A DNA stretch of 7,583 bases from an uncultured Lachnospiraceae bacterium (GCA_945492935.1 CALYVE010000073.1:1-7583); one strand, 5' to 3'. Shown: positions 1 to 6,990, numbered from the stretch's first letter. Made by a program: numbers and translations. Notes: a model not told the origin generated them from the letters alone.

Positions 1-154
1 GGCAATCGAGTGCGGCTTCCACGGTATCTGTTTTGTGTCAAAAGAACAGGCTGACAATCTTGTAGCAATGATTCAGGAGAAATACCCGGATTATGAGATT
101 GAAGTTCATTCGGGCGGACAACCGATTTATTACTATATTCTTTCTATAGAATAA
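1..154 (+). CDS. fakA: C-terminal end of FakA/YloV-like fatty acid kinase (DAK2-domain family), partial
   Basis: Only the last 50 codons are present, read from base 2 to the TAA at 152-154; the start lies left of the window. The peptide ends in EVHSGGQPIYYYILSIE. The combination GGQP, then Tyr, then a short hydrophobic strand closing in S-I/V-E is the characteristic end of the YloV/FakA family. In that family an N-terminal DhaL/DAK2 kinase domain phosphorylates fatty acids presented by FakB proteins, which feeds exogenous fatty acids into phospholipid synthesis. The kinase domain itself is not visible here. The family is commonly found just upstream of recG in clostridia and bacilli, which supports the call. 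A hairpin with a T-run follows the stop by 16 bases, so this gene probably ends an upstream transcript. Confidence 0.75.
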   Translation, partial: AIECGFHGICFVSKEQADNLVAMIQEKYPDYEIEVHSGGQPIYYYILSIE

Positions 155-170
155 AAGAATATCATTTAAC

Positions 171-222
171 AAAAAGCTATCGTTTACTGTCGACAGTTAT
201 TGTCCATTCGATGGCTTTTTTG
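171..222 (+). terminator. Intrinsic-terminator-like hairpin after fakA, with a nested palindrome in its loop
   Basis: AAAAAGCTATCG at 171-182 pairs with CGATGGCTTTTTT starting at 209. This gives a 12-base-pair stem containing one G-U pair, and its right arm runs into a T-run (216-221). The 26-base loop contains a perfect 12-base palindrome, ACTGTCGACAGT, at 186-197. The stem is moderately GC-poor. It lies between the fakA stop and the murI ribosome binding site (GAGGAAG, 232-238), so it should end or attenuate transcription coming from fakA. I could not find a convincing promoter for murI between the hairpin and its start, so some read-through is possible. Confidence 0.65.
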
Positions 223-243
223 TTGTATAGGTGAGGAAGAATT

Positions 244-1053
244 ATGGAACACAATCATTTAGATATAACGAAGGCACCGATTGGAGTTTTTGATTCCGGA
301 CTGGGTGGAATTAGTGTACTTCGGGCGCTTGTTAGGGAAATGCCAAATGAAAATTATTTGTATTTTGGTGATTCCGCAAATGCCCCATATGGAACAAAAA
401 CATTAGAAGAAGTACGTAAACTTACCGTTTCAAATGTAGAATATTTATTGCAAAAGGGTTCAAAGGCTGTTGTTGTTGCCTGCAATACGGCAACAAGTGC
501 GGCTGTGCGGTATTTGCGTGAAAAATATCCGCAGGAAATAATAATCGGAATAGAACCGGCTATCAAGCCCGCAACCACTGTTTGTGAACAACCAACGATT
601 ATTGCAATGGCTACACCGATGACATTAAAAGAACAAAAATTTCAGGCACTTGTAAGTCGATATAAGGATATTGCAAATATTATTCCGCTTCCTTGCCCGG
701 GACTTGTTGAATTTGTTGAAGACGGAAAAGTTGGAACAGAAGAGTTTTTGCAATTCATGACGAAGCTTTTTGCACCGTTTCAAAATCAAAGAATTGATGC
801 AGTTGTGCTTGGTTGTACGCATTACCCGTTTTCCGTTGGAGAAATAAAAAAGGTTTTAGGCGACCATGTGAAATTGTTTGATGGTGCGTGGGGAACAGCA
901 AGAGAGACAAAACGAAGAATTGCTGCAGCCGGATTGTTGAATGATAGTGAAGAACAGGGAATTATTAATTATGAGAACAGTGCAATGTCAGATGCACGGC
1001 TTGCAATTTGTAAGATGTTATATGAATTGCCAATTGACGAGGAAGAGCAGTAG
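244..1053 (+). CDS. murI: Glutamate racemase
   Basis: This cytosolic, cofactor-independent enzyme interconverts L- and D-glutamate and supplies D-Glu for the peptidoglycan stem peptide. All family signatures are present in the 269 residues: the N-terminal GVFDSGLGG (Asp17, Ser18), GDSANAPYG at 42-50, the first catalytic cysteine in ACNTATSAA (Cys80), and the second in VVLGCTHYP (Cys191, with His193). The length is normal for the family. The start is supported by GAGGAAG at 232-238, five bases before the ATG. The stop codon TAG directly abuts the recG ATG with no spacer. The recG ribosome binding site (GAGGAAG, 1039-1045) lies inside the last murI codons, so the two genes are probably translationally coupled. 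murI between fakA and recG is less usual than fakA directly next to recG. Confidence 0.96.
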   Translation: MEHNHLDITKAPIGVFDSGLGGISVLRALVREMPNENYLYFGDSANAPYGTKTLEEVRKLTVSNVEYLLQKGSKAVVVACNTATSAAVRYLREKYPQEIIIGIEPAIKPATTVCEQPTIIAMATPMTLKEQKFQALVSRYKDIANIIPLPCPGLVEFVEDGKVGTEEFLQFMTKLFAPFQNQRIDAVVLGCTHYPFSVGEIKKVLGDHVKLFDGAWGTARETKRRIAAAGLLNDSEEQGIINYENSAMSDARLAICKMLYELPIDEEEQ

Positions 1054-3075
1054 ATGAAATTATCAGACCCTATTACATCAATAAAAGGAATCGGTGATAA
1101 AACCTCAGAGGCATTTGCCAGACTGGGAATCTATACGATAGATGATTTGTTACATATGTATCCCCGTAATTATTTGTCTTATGGTGAAGTGGTTGCGATA
1201 AAAGATACAAATATCGGAGAGCGGCAGTCTGTTTTGGCTGTTATCAGTTCCTATGTTGATGTCCGTAAGATTCGAAATCTCACTTTGACAAATATAACAG
1301 TGAAGGATGCTTCCGGTTCTCTTCGGATTACATGGTTTAACAGCCCGTTTTTACGAAATACTTTGCACAGAGGCGATACATATGTGTTTGTTGGCATTGT
1401 CAAAGTCAAAAATGGCATGCGTGTGATGGAAATGCCGGAGTATTATAAACAGGATGTTTATGCGAATATGCGACAGGAAATGCAACCGATTTATTCGCTT
1501 ACGCAAGGACTTTCCAACAAAACAGTTCAAAAGGCAATAATCAGCACGCGGGAACTGATTTGTCAGATGGACGATTATATTCCGGAAGAGCTTTTGCATG
1601 AAAATAATTTAATGGAGCTTTCAGAGGCATATGAAAATATTCACTTTCCTATGAATGAGGTTTTGCTTAAAAATGCAATTAAACGACTTGCCTTTGATGA
1701 GTTTTACCGGTTCATTTATGACATGGGAACAATAAAAAAAGAAAATGCCGGAGCAATAAACAGGCATGTGATTGTACAGGGGAAAGCGGTTTCTGACTTT
1801 GTATCGTCGCTTCCGTATTCACTCACGAAAGGACAGCAGCAGGCGATTGAAGATATTCTTGCTGATATGGGTAGTAATCAGGTTATGAATCGACTTGTAC
1901 AAGGAGATGTGGGCTCCGGAAAGACGATTGTAGCGGCTGCTTCGTTGCTTGCCTGTGTAAAGCAAGGCTATCAAGGGGCACTCATGGTGCCGACGGAAGT
2001 GCTTGCAAAGCAACATTATGATGAGTTTGTTAAGCTGTTTGCACCACAGGGAATAAAAGTAGCCTGTCTTGTCGGGTCAACTACAATCAAACAAAAACGT
2101 CATATTTATGATGCATTAATGCAAGGCGAAATTGACATTCTTATCGGAACTCATGCACTTATAGAAGATAAGGTATTGTATAAAGATTTGGGACTGGTTG
2201 TTACGGATGAGCAGCATCGTTTTGGCGTAAATCAGCGTAAAAAACTATCTTCCAAAGGTAGTTTTCCACATACACTGGTAATGAGTGCAACGCCAATACC
2301 ACGAACTCTTGCTATCATTATGTATGCGGATTTGGATATTTCTGTAATATCTGAACTTCCGAAGGGACGTAAGCCTATTAAGAACTGTGTTGTCGGAACA
2401 AATTACAGAGAAACCGCATATCGGTTTATTGCCCAACAGGTGCAAGAAGGAAGCCAGGTATATGTGATTTGTCCGATGGTAGAGGAAAGTGATACGTTGG
2501 ATGTTACAAATGTTATTGCATATGCCGATACATTACGTAGTGCATTGCCGGACACTGTTCGCGTTGAACTATTGCATGGTCAGATGAAATCTGATGAAAA
2601 AAACAGGATTATGGAACGTTTTTTACAAGGAGAAATTGACGTACTTGTCTCAACAACCGTCATTGAGGTTGGCATCAATAATCCTAATGCTACCGTTATG
2701 ATGGTTGAGAATGCGGAGCGTTTTGGACTTGCACAGTTGCATCAGCTTCGAGGCCGTGTCGGACGCGGAAAAAAACAATCCTATTGTATACTTATCAACG
2801 GAAAAGAAAATGAAGAATCGATGGAACGTTTGCGCGTATTAGAAAATTCAAATGATGGATTTTTTATTGCAAATGAGGATTTGAAACTGCGCGGACCCGG
2901 TGATTTTTTTGGCATAAGACAAAGTGGAGAAGTATTATTTAAGATTGCAGATATTTATAATCATGTCGACATGTTGATGCTTGCACAGGATGTTCTGGCA
3001 AAATACGGTAGTCGCATTGTTCCCGGTAAACAGGAGACAATTGGCTTAAATCACACAGTTGAAACGATTTTATAA
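1054..3075 (+). CDS. recG: ATP-dependent DNA helicase RecG
   Basis: RecG is a superfamily 2 double-strand DNA translocase that reverses stalled forks and remodels branched recombination intermediates. The 673-residue product has the normal length and layout. An N-terminal wedge/OB region (about 1-150) opens with a GIGDKTSEAF helix-hairpin-like motif and MYPRNYLSY. The helicase core carries Walker A GDVGSGKT (284-291), the DEQH box (385-388), SATPIPRT (411-418) and the motif VI segment QLRGRVGRG (564-572). The C-terminal part has LRGPGDFFG and RQSGE (about 612-626), the conserved stretch next to the translocation module. Small deviations are LTKGQ where many homologues have an LTxAQ-like sequence, and VGINNPNA where VGVxVPNA is common. 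Neither touches a catalytic residue. It starts directly after the murI stop and is followed after 11 bases by a membrane-protein gene. Confidence 0.97.
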   Translation: MKLSDPITSIKGIGDKTSEAFARLGIYTIDDLLHMYPRNYLSYGEVVAIKDTNIGERQSVLAVISSYVDVRKIRNLTLTNITVKDASGSLRITWFNSPFLRNTLHRGDTYVFVGIVKVKNGMRVMEMPEYYKQDVYANMRQEMQPIYSLTQGLSNKTVQKAIISTRELICQMDDYIPEELLHENNLMELSEAYENIHFPMNEVLLKNAIKRLAFDEFYRFIYDMGTIKKENAGAINRHVIVQGKAVSDFVSSLPYSLTKGQQQAIEDILADMGSNQVMNRLVQGDVGSGKTIVAAASLLACVKQGYQGALMVPTEVLAKQHYDEFVKLFAPQGIKVACLVGSTTIKQKRHIYDALMQGEIDILIGTHALIEDKVLYKDLGLVVTDEQHRFGVNQRKKLSSKGSFPHTLVMSATPIPRTLAIIMYADLDISVISELPKGRKPIKNCVVGTNYRETAYRFIAQQVQEGSQVYVICPMVEESDTLDVTNVIAYADTLRSALPDTVRVELLHGQMKSDEKNRIMERFLQGEIDVLVSTTVIEVGINNPNATVMMVENAERFGLAQLHQLRGRVGRGKKQSYCILINGKENEESMERLRVLENSNDGFFIANEDLKLRGPGDFFGIRQSGEVLFKIADIYNHVDMLMLAQDVLAKYGSRIVPGKQETIGLNHTVETIL

Positions 3076-3086
3076 CGGAGATTGCT

Positions 3087-3569
3087 ATGAAAGTAAAAGT
3101 TGGATATGTAACAAGTTGGAGAAAGGCAGTATTTTTTTCGTTAATCGGATTTGTATTGTTTTTCGGATTTTCAAGAACGATAAGTCAGTCTTTCATTGGT
3201 GCTAACCGGATTACAAGCATAATCAGTCTGATGGCGTTTTTGATAGGCGGAATTTGGTTTGTCTATGTATGCTTTGGCGGCAGATACAAATTTGAAGGCG
3301 AGGGTATACTTGAAATAAAGGATGGACAAGCAGATTATCGTGACAAAAAAAGACATTTTTGTCTTCCGTTACATGCTATTAAGAAGATTGATATTCTGCC
3401 GATTACGTTTCAAAAGCAAGGGGGAAAGCCGCTTGCATATCAGGTAATAGTTGCATCTGATAAGAAAACGTATTATATTGAATCAGAGTTTGTAACTGAT
3501 CAAAGCTATGATCAGGTTGATTTATATAAATTATATTTATATTTACAGGAGACAAAAAATGAAAAATAA
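3087..3569 (+). CDS. Unrecognised small membrane protein with two N-terminal helices and a cytosolic beta-rich domain
   Basis: I do not recognise this 160-residue protein. It begins with a short basic segment (MKVKVGYVTSWRK), followed by a hydrophobic helix at about 14-29, a short loop, and a second helix at about 43-63. The remaining 100 residues are soluble and have alternating hydrophobic/polar strands ending in an amphipathic helix (DLYKLYLYLQE). This layout, a two-helix hairpin with both ends inside and a PH-like cytosolic domain, resembles many small Firmicutes membrane proteins, but the fold is only inferred. GGAG at 3077-3080 precedes the ATG by six bases. Its last 11 bases overlap the start of the cellulase gene, and its terminal codons carry that gene's ribosome binding site. 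The tight overlap suggests coupled expression and possibly a shared role at the membrane. Confidence 0.8.
   Translation: MKVKVGYVTSWRKAVFFSLIGFVLFFGFSRTISQSFIGANRITSIISLMAFLIGGIWFVYVCFGGRYKFEGEGILEIKDGQADYRDKKRHFCLPLHAIKKIDILPITFQKQGGKPLAYQVIVASDKKTYYIESEFVTDQSYDQVDLYKLYLYLQETKNEK
3496..3515. promoter_or_regulatory. Perfect 7-base dyad with 6-base spacer upstream of the cellulase gene (possible operator)
   Basis: CTGATCA (3496-3502) and TGATCAG (3509-3515) form a perfect inverted repeat, 43 bases before the cellulase ATG and inside the end of the small membrane-protein gene. A very AT-rich run with TATA-like hexamers follows (3521-3545). The geometry would fit a dimeric repressor site near an internal promoter. 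However, the repeat encodes ordinary residues and no good -35/-10 pair with 17-base spacing was found, so this may be chance. Confidence 0.2.
3547..3552 (+). promoter_or_regulatory. Ribosome binding site that fixes the cellulase start at 3559
   Basis: AGGAGA lies six bases before the ATG at 3559. The same frame is open further upstream to an ATG at 3508. That start has no purine-rich site in front of it, and it would add a Tyr/Ile-rich leader before the hydrophobic anchor, which is implausible. The 3559 start places a short basic N-terminus directly before the membrane helix. Confidence 0.8.
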
Positions 3570-5154
3570 TCAAAATCAAACAGGTAATTCAAAAGTTTCA
3601 AAAATTCTGATTGCTATTATAGCAGTGTTGGTAATAGCGGTTGTAGGACTTGTTATTGCATTAGTATCGTCGAAGGGAAAGGAAGAAAACGATAATACGA
3701 CAAGAGAGCATGCAACAAAGACGGATGTGACAAGCGAAACAGCAACAAAAACAGCTACTGCCACGGATTCCGGGACAACAGAACAGCAAACAGAAATTAC
3801 GATGGACTTTGTTTCTGTTGTAGCGGTTAATGCATGGGAATCAGATGGCAGATACTTTTCGCAGTTTGATGTAAAAGTAACAAACAGTTCAAACGATGTC
3901 TTCACAAATTGGAAATTAGATATTAAAGTGCCGACAGACACTTTGCTTAGTGACATATGGAATGGAACAGGTGTTGTTAAGGACGGTATTTTATCGATTG
4001 AGGCACAGGATTATAACAAAGAAATTCAGTCAGGTGCTGTTTTATCCGATTTAGGCTTTATTATTTCTACAAAGGATAAGGACGGACTTTTAATCGTAGG
4101 TCAGGATAATGCTTTTTATTCGAATGGTACGCTTGTTGACGGTCTTGTTGTAGTGGCAGAGACAACGCCGACAGAAGAGGCAACACAAGAACAGACGACA
4201 GAGGAAGTTGTAAGCAATACACCGCCAAAGAAGGAGGAGGGAACACCTTTTGCAAATCATGGCAAGCTTTCCTTGGATGGGACAGACATTGTAGATGAAA
4301 ATGGTGAAAAGTATCAGTTAAAGGGTCTTAGCACACATGGTCTTGCCTGGTTTCCTCAATATGTCAACAAAGAAGCCTTTCAAACCTTTCGTGATGATTG
4401 GGGAGCAAATTTAATCCGTCTTGCCATGTATACGGACGAAAATGGCGGATATTGTTCAGGCGGTAATCGTGAACAGCTAAAGCAAACGGTATGTGATGGT
4501 GTAGAAGCCGCGACAGAGCTTGGCATGTACGTAATTATTGACTGGCATGTTCTTCATGATCTCAGTCCAAAGGTATATGAAGCGGATGCAAAGATATTTT
4601 TTGATGAAATGTCGAAGAAATACAAAGACTATGACAACGTAATATATGAAATCTGTAATGAACCAAATGGTGGTACGACATGGTCTGATGTAAAGGAATA
4701 TGCGGAAGATATTATTCCTATTATTCGTGCAAATGATAATGATGCTATCATTATCGTAGGTACGCCAACCTGGAGTCAGGACGTTGATATAGCAGCACAA
4801 GATCCGATTACAGGTTATGAGAATATTATGTATGCCGTACATTTTTATGCAGCAACACATACCGATAATATTCGTAACAAGGTTACAACAGCACTTAATT
4901 CAGGGCTTCCGATTTTTGTAAGTGAATTTTCTATTTGTGATGCTTCCGGTAACGGTGCAATTGATTATGGACAGGCAGAGAAATGGTTCGATTTAATAAA
5001 CAGTAACAATCTTTCTTATGCAGCATGGAATATTTCAAACAAAAACGAAACGTCATCTATTATTAAAGCATCATGTACAAAGACTTCCGGCTGGACAGTT
5101 GATGATTTGTCGGATACAGGTGTTTGGATTCGAAAGCAAATTTTAGGCAACTAA
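3559..5154 (+). CDS. Membrane-anchored endo-beta-1,4-glucanase: N-terminal anchor, CBM2-like domain, GH5 (subfamily 2-like) catalytic domain
   Basis: The 531-residue extracellular cellulase should cut internal beta-1,4 bonds of cellulose or related glucans. From the N-terminus it has a basic start, one hydrophobic helix at 15-37 with no lipobox cysteine and no clear signal-peptidase site, and a Thr-rich linker (about 41-78). A CBM2-like domain follows at about 80-195, with Trp93, Trp118, Trp134 and the late GAVLSDLGF stretch. A second Thr/Glu-rich linker (about 200-228) leads to the GH5 domain from about 235 to the end. The eight classical GH5 residues are visible: Arg287, His330 (DWH), Asn367 and acid/base Glu368 (YEICNEPNG), His428 and Tyr430 (VHFYA), nucleophile Glu456 (IFVSEF) and Trp490 (AAWNIS). 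The catalytic part closely resembles Bacillus EglS-type enzymes, which carry their binding module at the C-terminus instead. It overlaps the preceding membrane-protein gene by 11 bases and sits between recG and rsmD. No base-composition break is obvious by eye. Substrate preference is inferred from the family. Confidence 0.93.
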   Translation: MKNNQNQTGNSKVSKILIAIIAVLVIAVVGLVIALVSSKGKEENDNTTREHATKTDVTSETATKTATATDSGTTEQQTEITMDFVSVVAVNAWESDGRYFSQFDVKVTNSSNDVFTNWKLDIKVPTDTLLSDIWNGTGVVKDGILSIEAQDYNKEIQSGAVLSDLGFIISTKDKDGLLIVGQDNAFYSNGTLVDGLVVVAETTPTEEATQEQTTEEVVSNTPPKKEEGTPFANHGKLSLDGTDIVDENGEKYQLKGLSTHGLAWFPQYVNKEAFQTFRDDWGANLIRLAMYTDENGGYCSGGNREQLKQTVCDGVEAATELGMYVIIDWHVLHDLSPKVYEADAKIFFDEMSKKYKDYDNVIYEICNEPNGGTTWSDVKEYAEDIIPIIRANDNDAIIIVGTPTWSQDVDIAAQDPITGYENIMYAVHFYAATHTDNIRNKVTTALNSGLPIFVSEFSICDASGNGAIDYGQAEKWFDLINSNNLSYAAWNISNKNETSSIIKASCTKTSGWTVDDLSDTGVWIRKQILGN

Positions 5155-5177
5155 TATAAAGTTAAGAGGATAAATAT

Positions 5178-5726
5178 ATGAGAGTAATTGCAGGAACGGC
5201 AAGAAGTCTTCAGCTAAAAACAATTGAAGGACTTGATACAAGACCTACAACAGACCGAATAAAAGAAACCTTATTCAATGTATTAACCGGATACATTGTA
5301 GATTCGAAGTTTTTGGATTTATTCGCCGGTAGCGGAGGGATTGGTATAGAAGCCCTTTCGCGAGGGGCAAGTGCGTGTACATTTGTAGAATTATCGCCAA
5401 AGGCGACAAAATGTATCGAAGAAAACTTAAAGCATACGAAGCTTGATGAACAGGCCACTGTTCGAAAATGCGATGCTGTAAGCTTTGTTGCAGGCCTTAA
5501 AAACGTAGACTATGATGTGATTTTTATGGATCCTCCATATGGAAAACAATTGGAAAAGGCTGTTTTTGAAGTGTTGGCAGACAAGGAATTTGTTGAGGAT
5601 ACGCTGATTGTAGTGGAGGCATCCATAGATGAAGACTTTAGTTATTTAGCCTCTCTTGGCTTTGAAATAGTAAAAGAGAAGCTTTATAAGTCTAATAAAC
5701 ATATTTTTATTGAGAAGAGGAAGTAA
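5178..5726 (+). CDS. rsmD: 16S rRNA (guanine(966)-N(2))-methyltransferase RsmD
   Basis: RsmD transfers a methyl group from S-adenosylmethionine to N2 of G966 in 16S rRNA, next to the P-site region of the small subunit. The 182-residue protein has the N-terminal RVIAGTARS and the family hallmark RPTTDRIKETLFNVL (22-36). The SAM-binding glycine loop is LDLFAGSGGIGIEALSRGA (46-64), the acidic ribose-binding position is in FVELSP (69-73), and the catalytic DPPY lies at 118-121. The length is typical. AAGAGGA at 5164-5170 sits seven bases before the ATG. The gap to the cellulase stop is only 23 bases and I see no terminator in it, so it is probably co-transcribed with the cellulase. rsmD followed by coaD two bases later is a widely conserved pair. 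Confidence 0.96.
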   Translation: MRVIAGTARSLQLKTIEGLDTRPTTDRIKETLFNVLTGYIVDSKFLDLFAGSGGIGIEALSRGASACTFVELSPKATKCIEENLKHTKLDEQATVRKCDAVSFVAGLKNVDYDVIFMDPPYGKQLEKAVFEVLADKEFVEDTLIVVEASIDEDFSYLASLGFEIVKEKLYKSNKHIFIEKRK

Positions 5727-5728
5727 GA

Positions 5729-6205
5729 ATGAGAGTTGCAATTTACCCGGGAAGCTTTGATCCTGTTACATTAGGCCATTTTGATATTATTAAGCGATCG
5801 GCTGCGATGTTTGATCATGTAATTATTGGTGTTTTGAATAATACTGCGAAAACACCATTGTTTTCTTTGGAAGAACGTGTTAATATGTTGAGGGATACCG
5901 TATTAGATTTGGATAATGTTTCGGTAGAATCATTCCAAGGTTTGCTTGTTGATTTTGCCAGAATAAAAAAATCCAATACCATTATTCGAGGATTACGTGC
6001 ATTGACGGATTTTGATTTAGAGATGCAGATGGCACAGAGTAATCGTACGGTTGCACCGGATATTGATACAGTCTTTTTATCAACGAGTGTGCAATATTCA
6101 TATCTTAGTTCAAGCATTGTAAAAGAATATGCAAGATATAATGTTGATCTTAGAGAATTTGTGCCGGAATGCGTGATATCAAAACTAATGGATAAGATAA
6201 AGTAA
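5729..6205 (+). CDS. coaD: Phosphopantetheine adenylyltransferase
   Basis: CoaD transfers AMP from ATP to 4'-phosphopantetheine, making dephospho-CoA and pyrophosphate; it is the penultimate step of coenzyme A synthesis. The 158-residue product has the usual length and all main motifs: YPGSFDPVTLGH (6-17) with the nucleotide-binding TxGH, the substrate-contacting Lys42 in AKTPLFSLEER, the RGLRA loop (87-91), EMQMAQSNR (98-106), and YSYLSSSIVKE (123-133), which contacts the ATP phosphates. One small deviation is Asn at 138, where many homologues have Gly-Gly shortly before VPxxV. The ribosome binding site AGAGGAAG (5716-5723) lies within the last codons of rsmD, and only two bases separate the genes, consistent with coupled translation. 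Confidence 0.97.
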   Translation: MRVAIYPGSFDPVTLGHFDIIKRSAAMFDHVIIGVLNNTAKTPLFSLEERVNMLRDTVLDLDNVSVESFQGLLVDFARIKKSNTIIRGLRALTDFDLEMQMAQSNRTVAPDIDTVFLSTSVQYSYLSSSIVKEYARYNVDLREFVPECVISKLMDKIK

Positions 6206-6208
6206 CAT

Positions 6209-6214
6209 GGAGGG
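6209..6214 (+). promoter_or_regulatory. Ribosome binding site favouring the ATG at 6223 over the one at 6217
   Basis: GGAGGG is two bases before the ATG at 6217 but eight bases before the in-frame ATG at 6223. Only the latter is a normal spacing. The choice changes the protein by two residues (MN added before MGKKG). A third ATG at 6207 overlaps the site itself and reaches a stop within eight codons. Confidence 0.7.
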
Positions 6215-6222
6215 ATATGAAC

Positions 6223-6990
6223 ATGGGTAAGAAGGGCGTAGAAGATATTATTGATCAGATTGAAGTGTTTATTGGAAGCTGTAAGTTTCAGGCATTATCT
6301 CAGACCAAAATTATTGTTCACAAGGATGACCTTTTGCAGTTGATTGATGAACTTAAGATGAGACTTCCAAGCGAAATCGAGCGTTGCAAGAAGATTATGC
6401 GCAATAAAGAAGCGATTTTAGCTGATGCAAGAACACGTTCGGATGCTATTATTTCGGAGTCTGTAAACGAAGCGAATCGATTGGTTGAGCAGAATCAGAT
6501 TACAGAGCTTGCGCAGATTCGTGCAAATGAGATTCTTGAAATGGCAAGAAATCAGGCACAGCAGATTGTGAATCAGGCGTCAGAGGAGGCAAATGAGGTT
6601 CGTCTTGGTGCCATGTACTATACGAAGGATAAGTTGACAGAAATTCATGATATGTTCGCGAAAATCCATGCTATGGAGAAGGAGAATTATCGTACGTTAA
6701 TTGAGTCGCTTGAGAGTGATACGTATGTTTTAGAAAACAATATGTCTGAAATGGAAGCAAATATTAACCTGCTAACAGCCTCAAGCAATATGTCCTATGC
6801 AATGGATGATGATGACGATTTGGATAGCGCCTTTTCTTCCGGTCCTATTTCAGCGCCTGCTTCAGAAACACAGTCCGATTATGGCGATGACATTGATGTT
6901 TATGGAGAACGTGCCACAGCCGAGGCATCAGAGGATGACTTTGGTGATGAGGATGATGGCTTTGAAGATGACGATGTTTTAGAGGATTAA
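6223..6990 (+). CDS. Coiled-coil protein of the coaD-linked 'ATPase'-like/DivIVA-like type, with a highly acidic C-terminal tail
   Basis: The 255-residue protein has no signal peptide or membrane helix. Residues 1-45 form a short conserved-looking head (VEDIIDQIEVFIGSCKF, then IIVHKDDLLQLIDELK). Residues about 48-185 are long charged helices with heptad-like hydrophobic spacing and Ala/Glu/Gln-rich stretches, such as ANEILEMARNQAQQIVNQA, typical of coiled coils and reminiscent of ATP-synthase b/V-ATPase H stalks or DivIVA. Residues 194-255 are an unstructured tail with 26 Asp/Glu among 62 residues, one Arg and no Lys. There is no Walker motif, so an 'ATPase' name, if assigned by family, would come from stalk similarity and not from nucleotide binding. 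Proteins of this sort are recalled as common neighbours of coaD in Lachnospiraceae; their function is unknown to me. The start is chosen by the site at 6209-6214. It overlaps the converging ylbJ-like frame by 12 bases. Confidence 0.85.
   Translation: MGKKGVEDIIDQIEVFIGSCKFQALSQTKIIVHKDDLLQLIDELKMRLPSEIERCKKIMRNKEAILADARTRSDAIISESVNEANRLVEQNQITELAQIRANEILEMARNQAQQIVNQASEEANEVRLGAMYYTKDKLTEIHDMFAKIHAMEKENYRTLIESLESDTYVLENNMSEMEANINLLTASSNMSYAMDDDDDLDSAFSSGPISAPASETQSDYGDDIDVYGERATAEASEDDFGDEDDGFEDDDVLED

Noticed and set aside
3508..3558. Longer cellulase frame beginning at the ATG at 3508
   Set aside because: There is no ribosome binding site before it. The added residues are a Tyr/Ile-rich run read from the AT-rich end of the upstream gene, whereas AGGAGA is well placed for the ATG at 3559.
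3589..3680. Lipoprotein signal peptide on the cellulase
   Set aside because: No cysteine follows the hydrophobic helix; the next cysteine is at residue 299.
3576..3956. Minus-strand frame of 126 codons opposite the start of the cellulase
   Set aside because: It is the complement of the Thr-rich linker and anchor, giving a Ser/Val/Thr low-complexity peptide with no ribosome binding site. The plus strand has clear domain homology.
4477..4860. Minus-strand frame of 127 codons within the GH5 domain
   Set aside because: It lies opposite the catalytic region and yields a Cys/Ile/Arg-rich peptide without recognisable motifs.
6797..6982. Second plus-strand frame rich in Met within the acidic tail
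   Set aside because: The GATGA-type codons of the Asp/Glu tail read out of frame produce Met/Thr runs. There is no separate ribosome binding site or protein-like composition.
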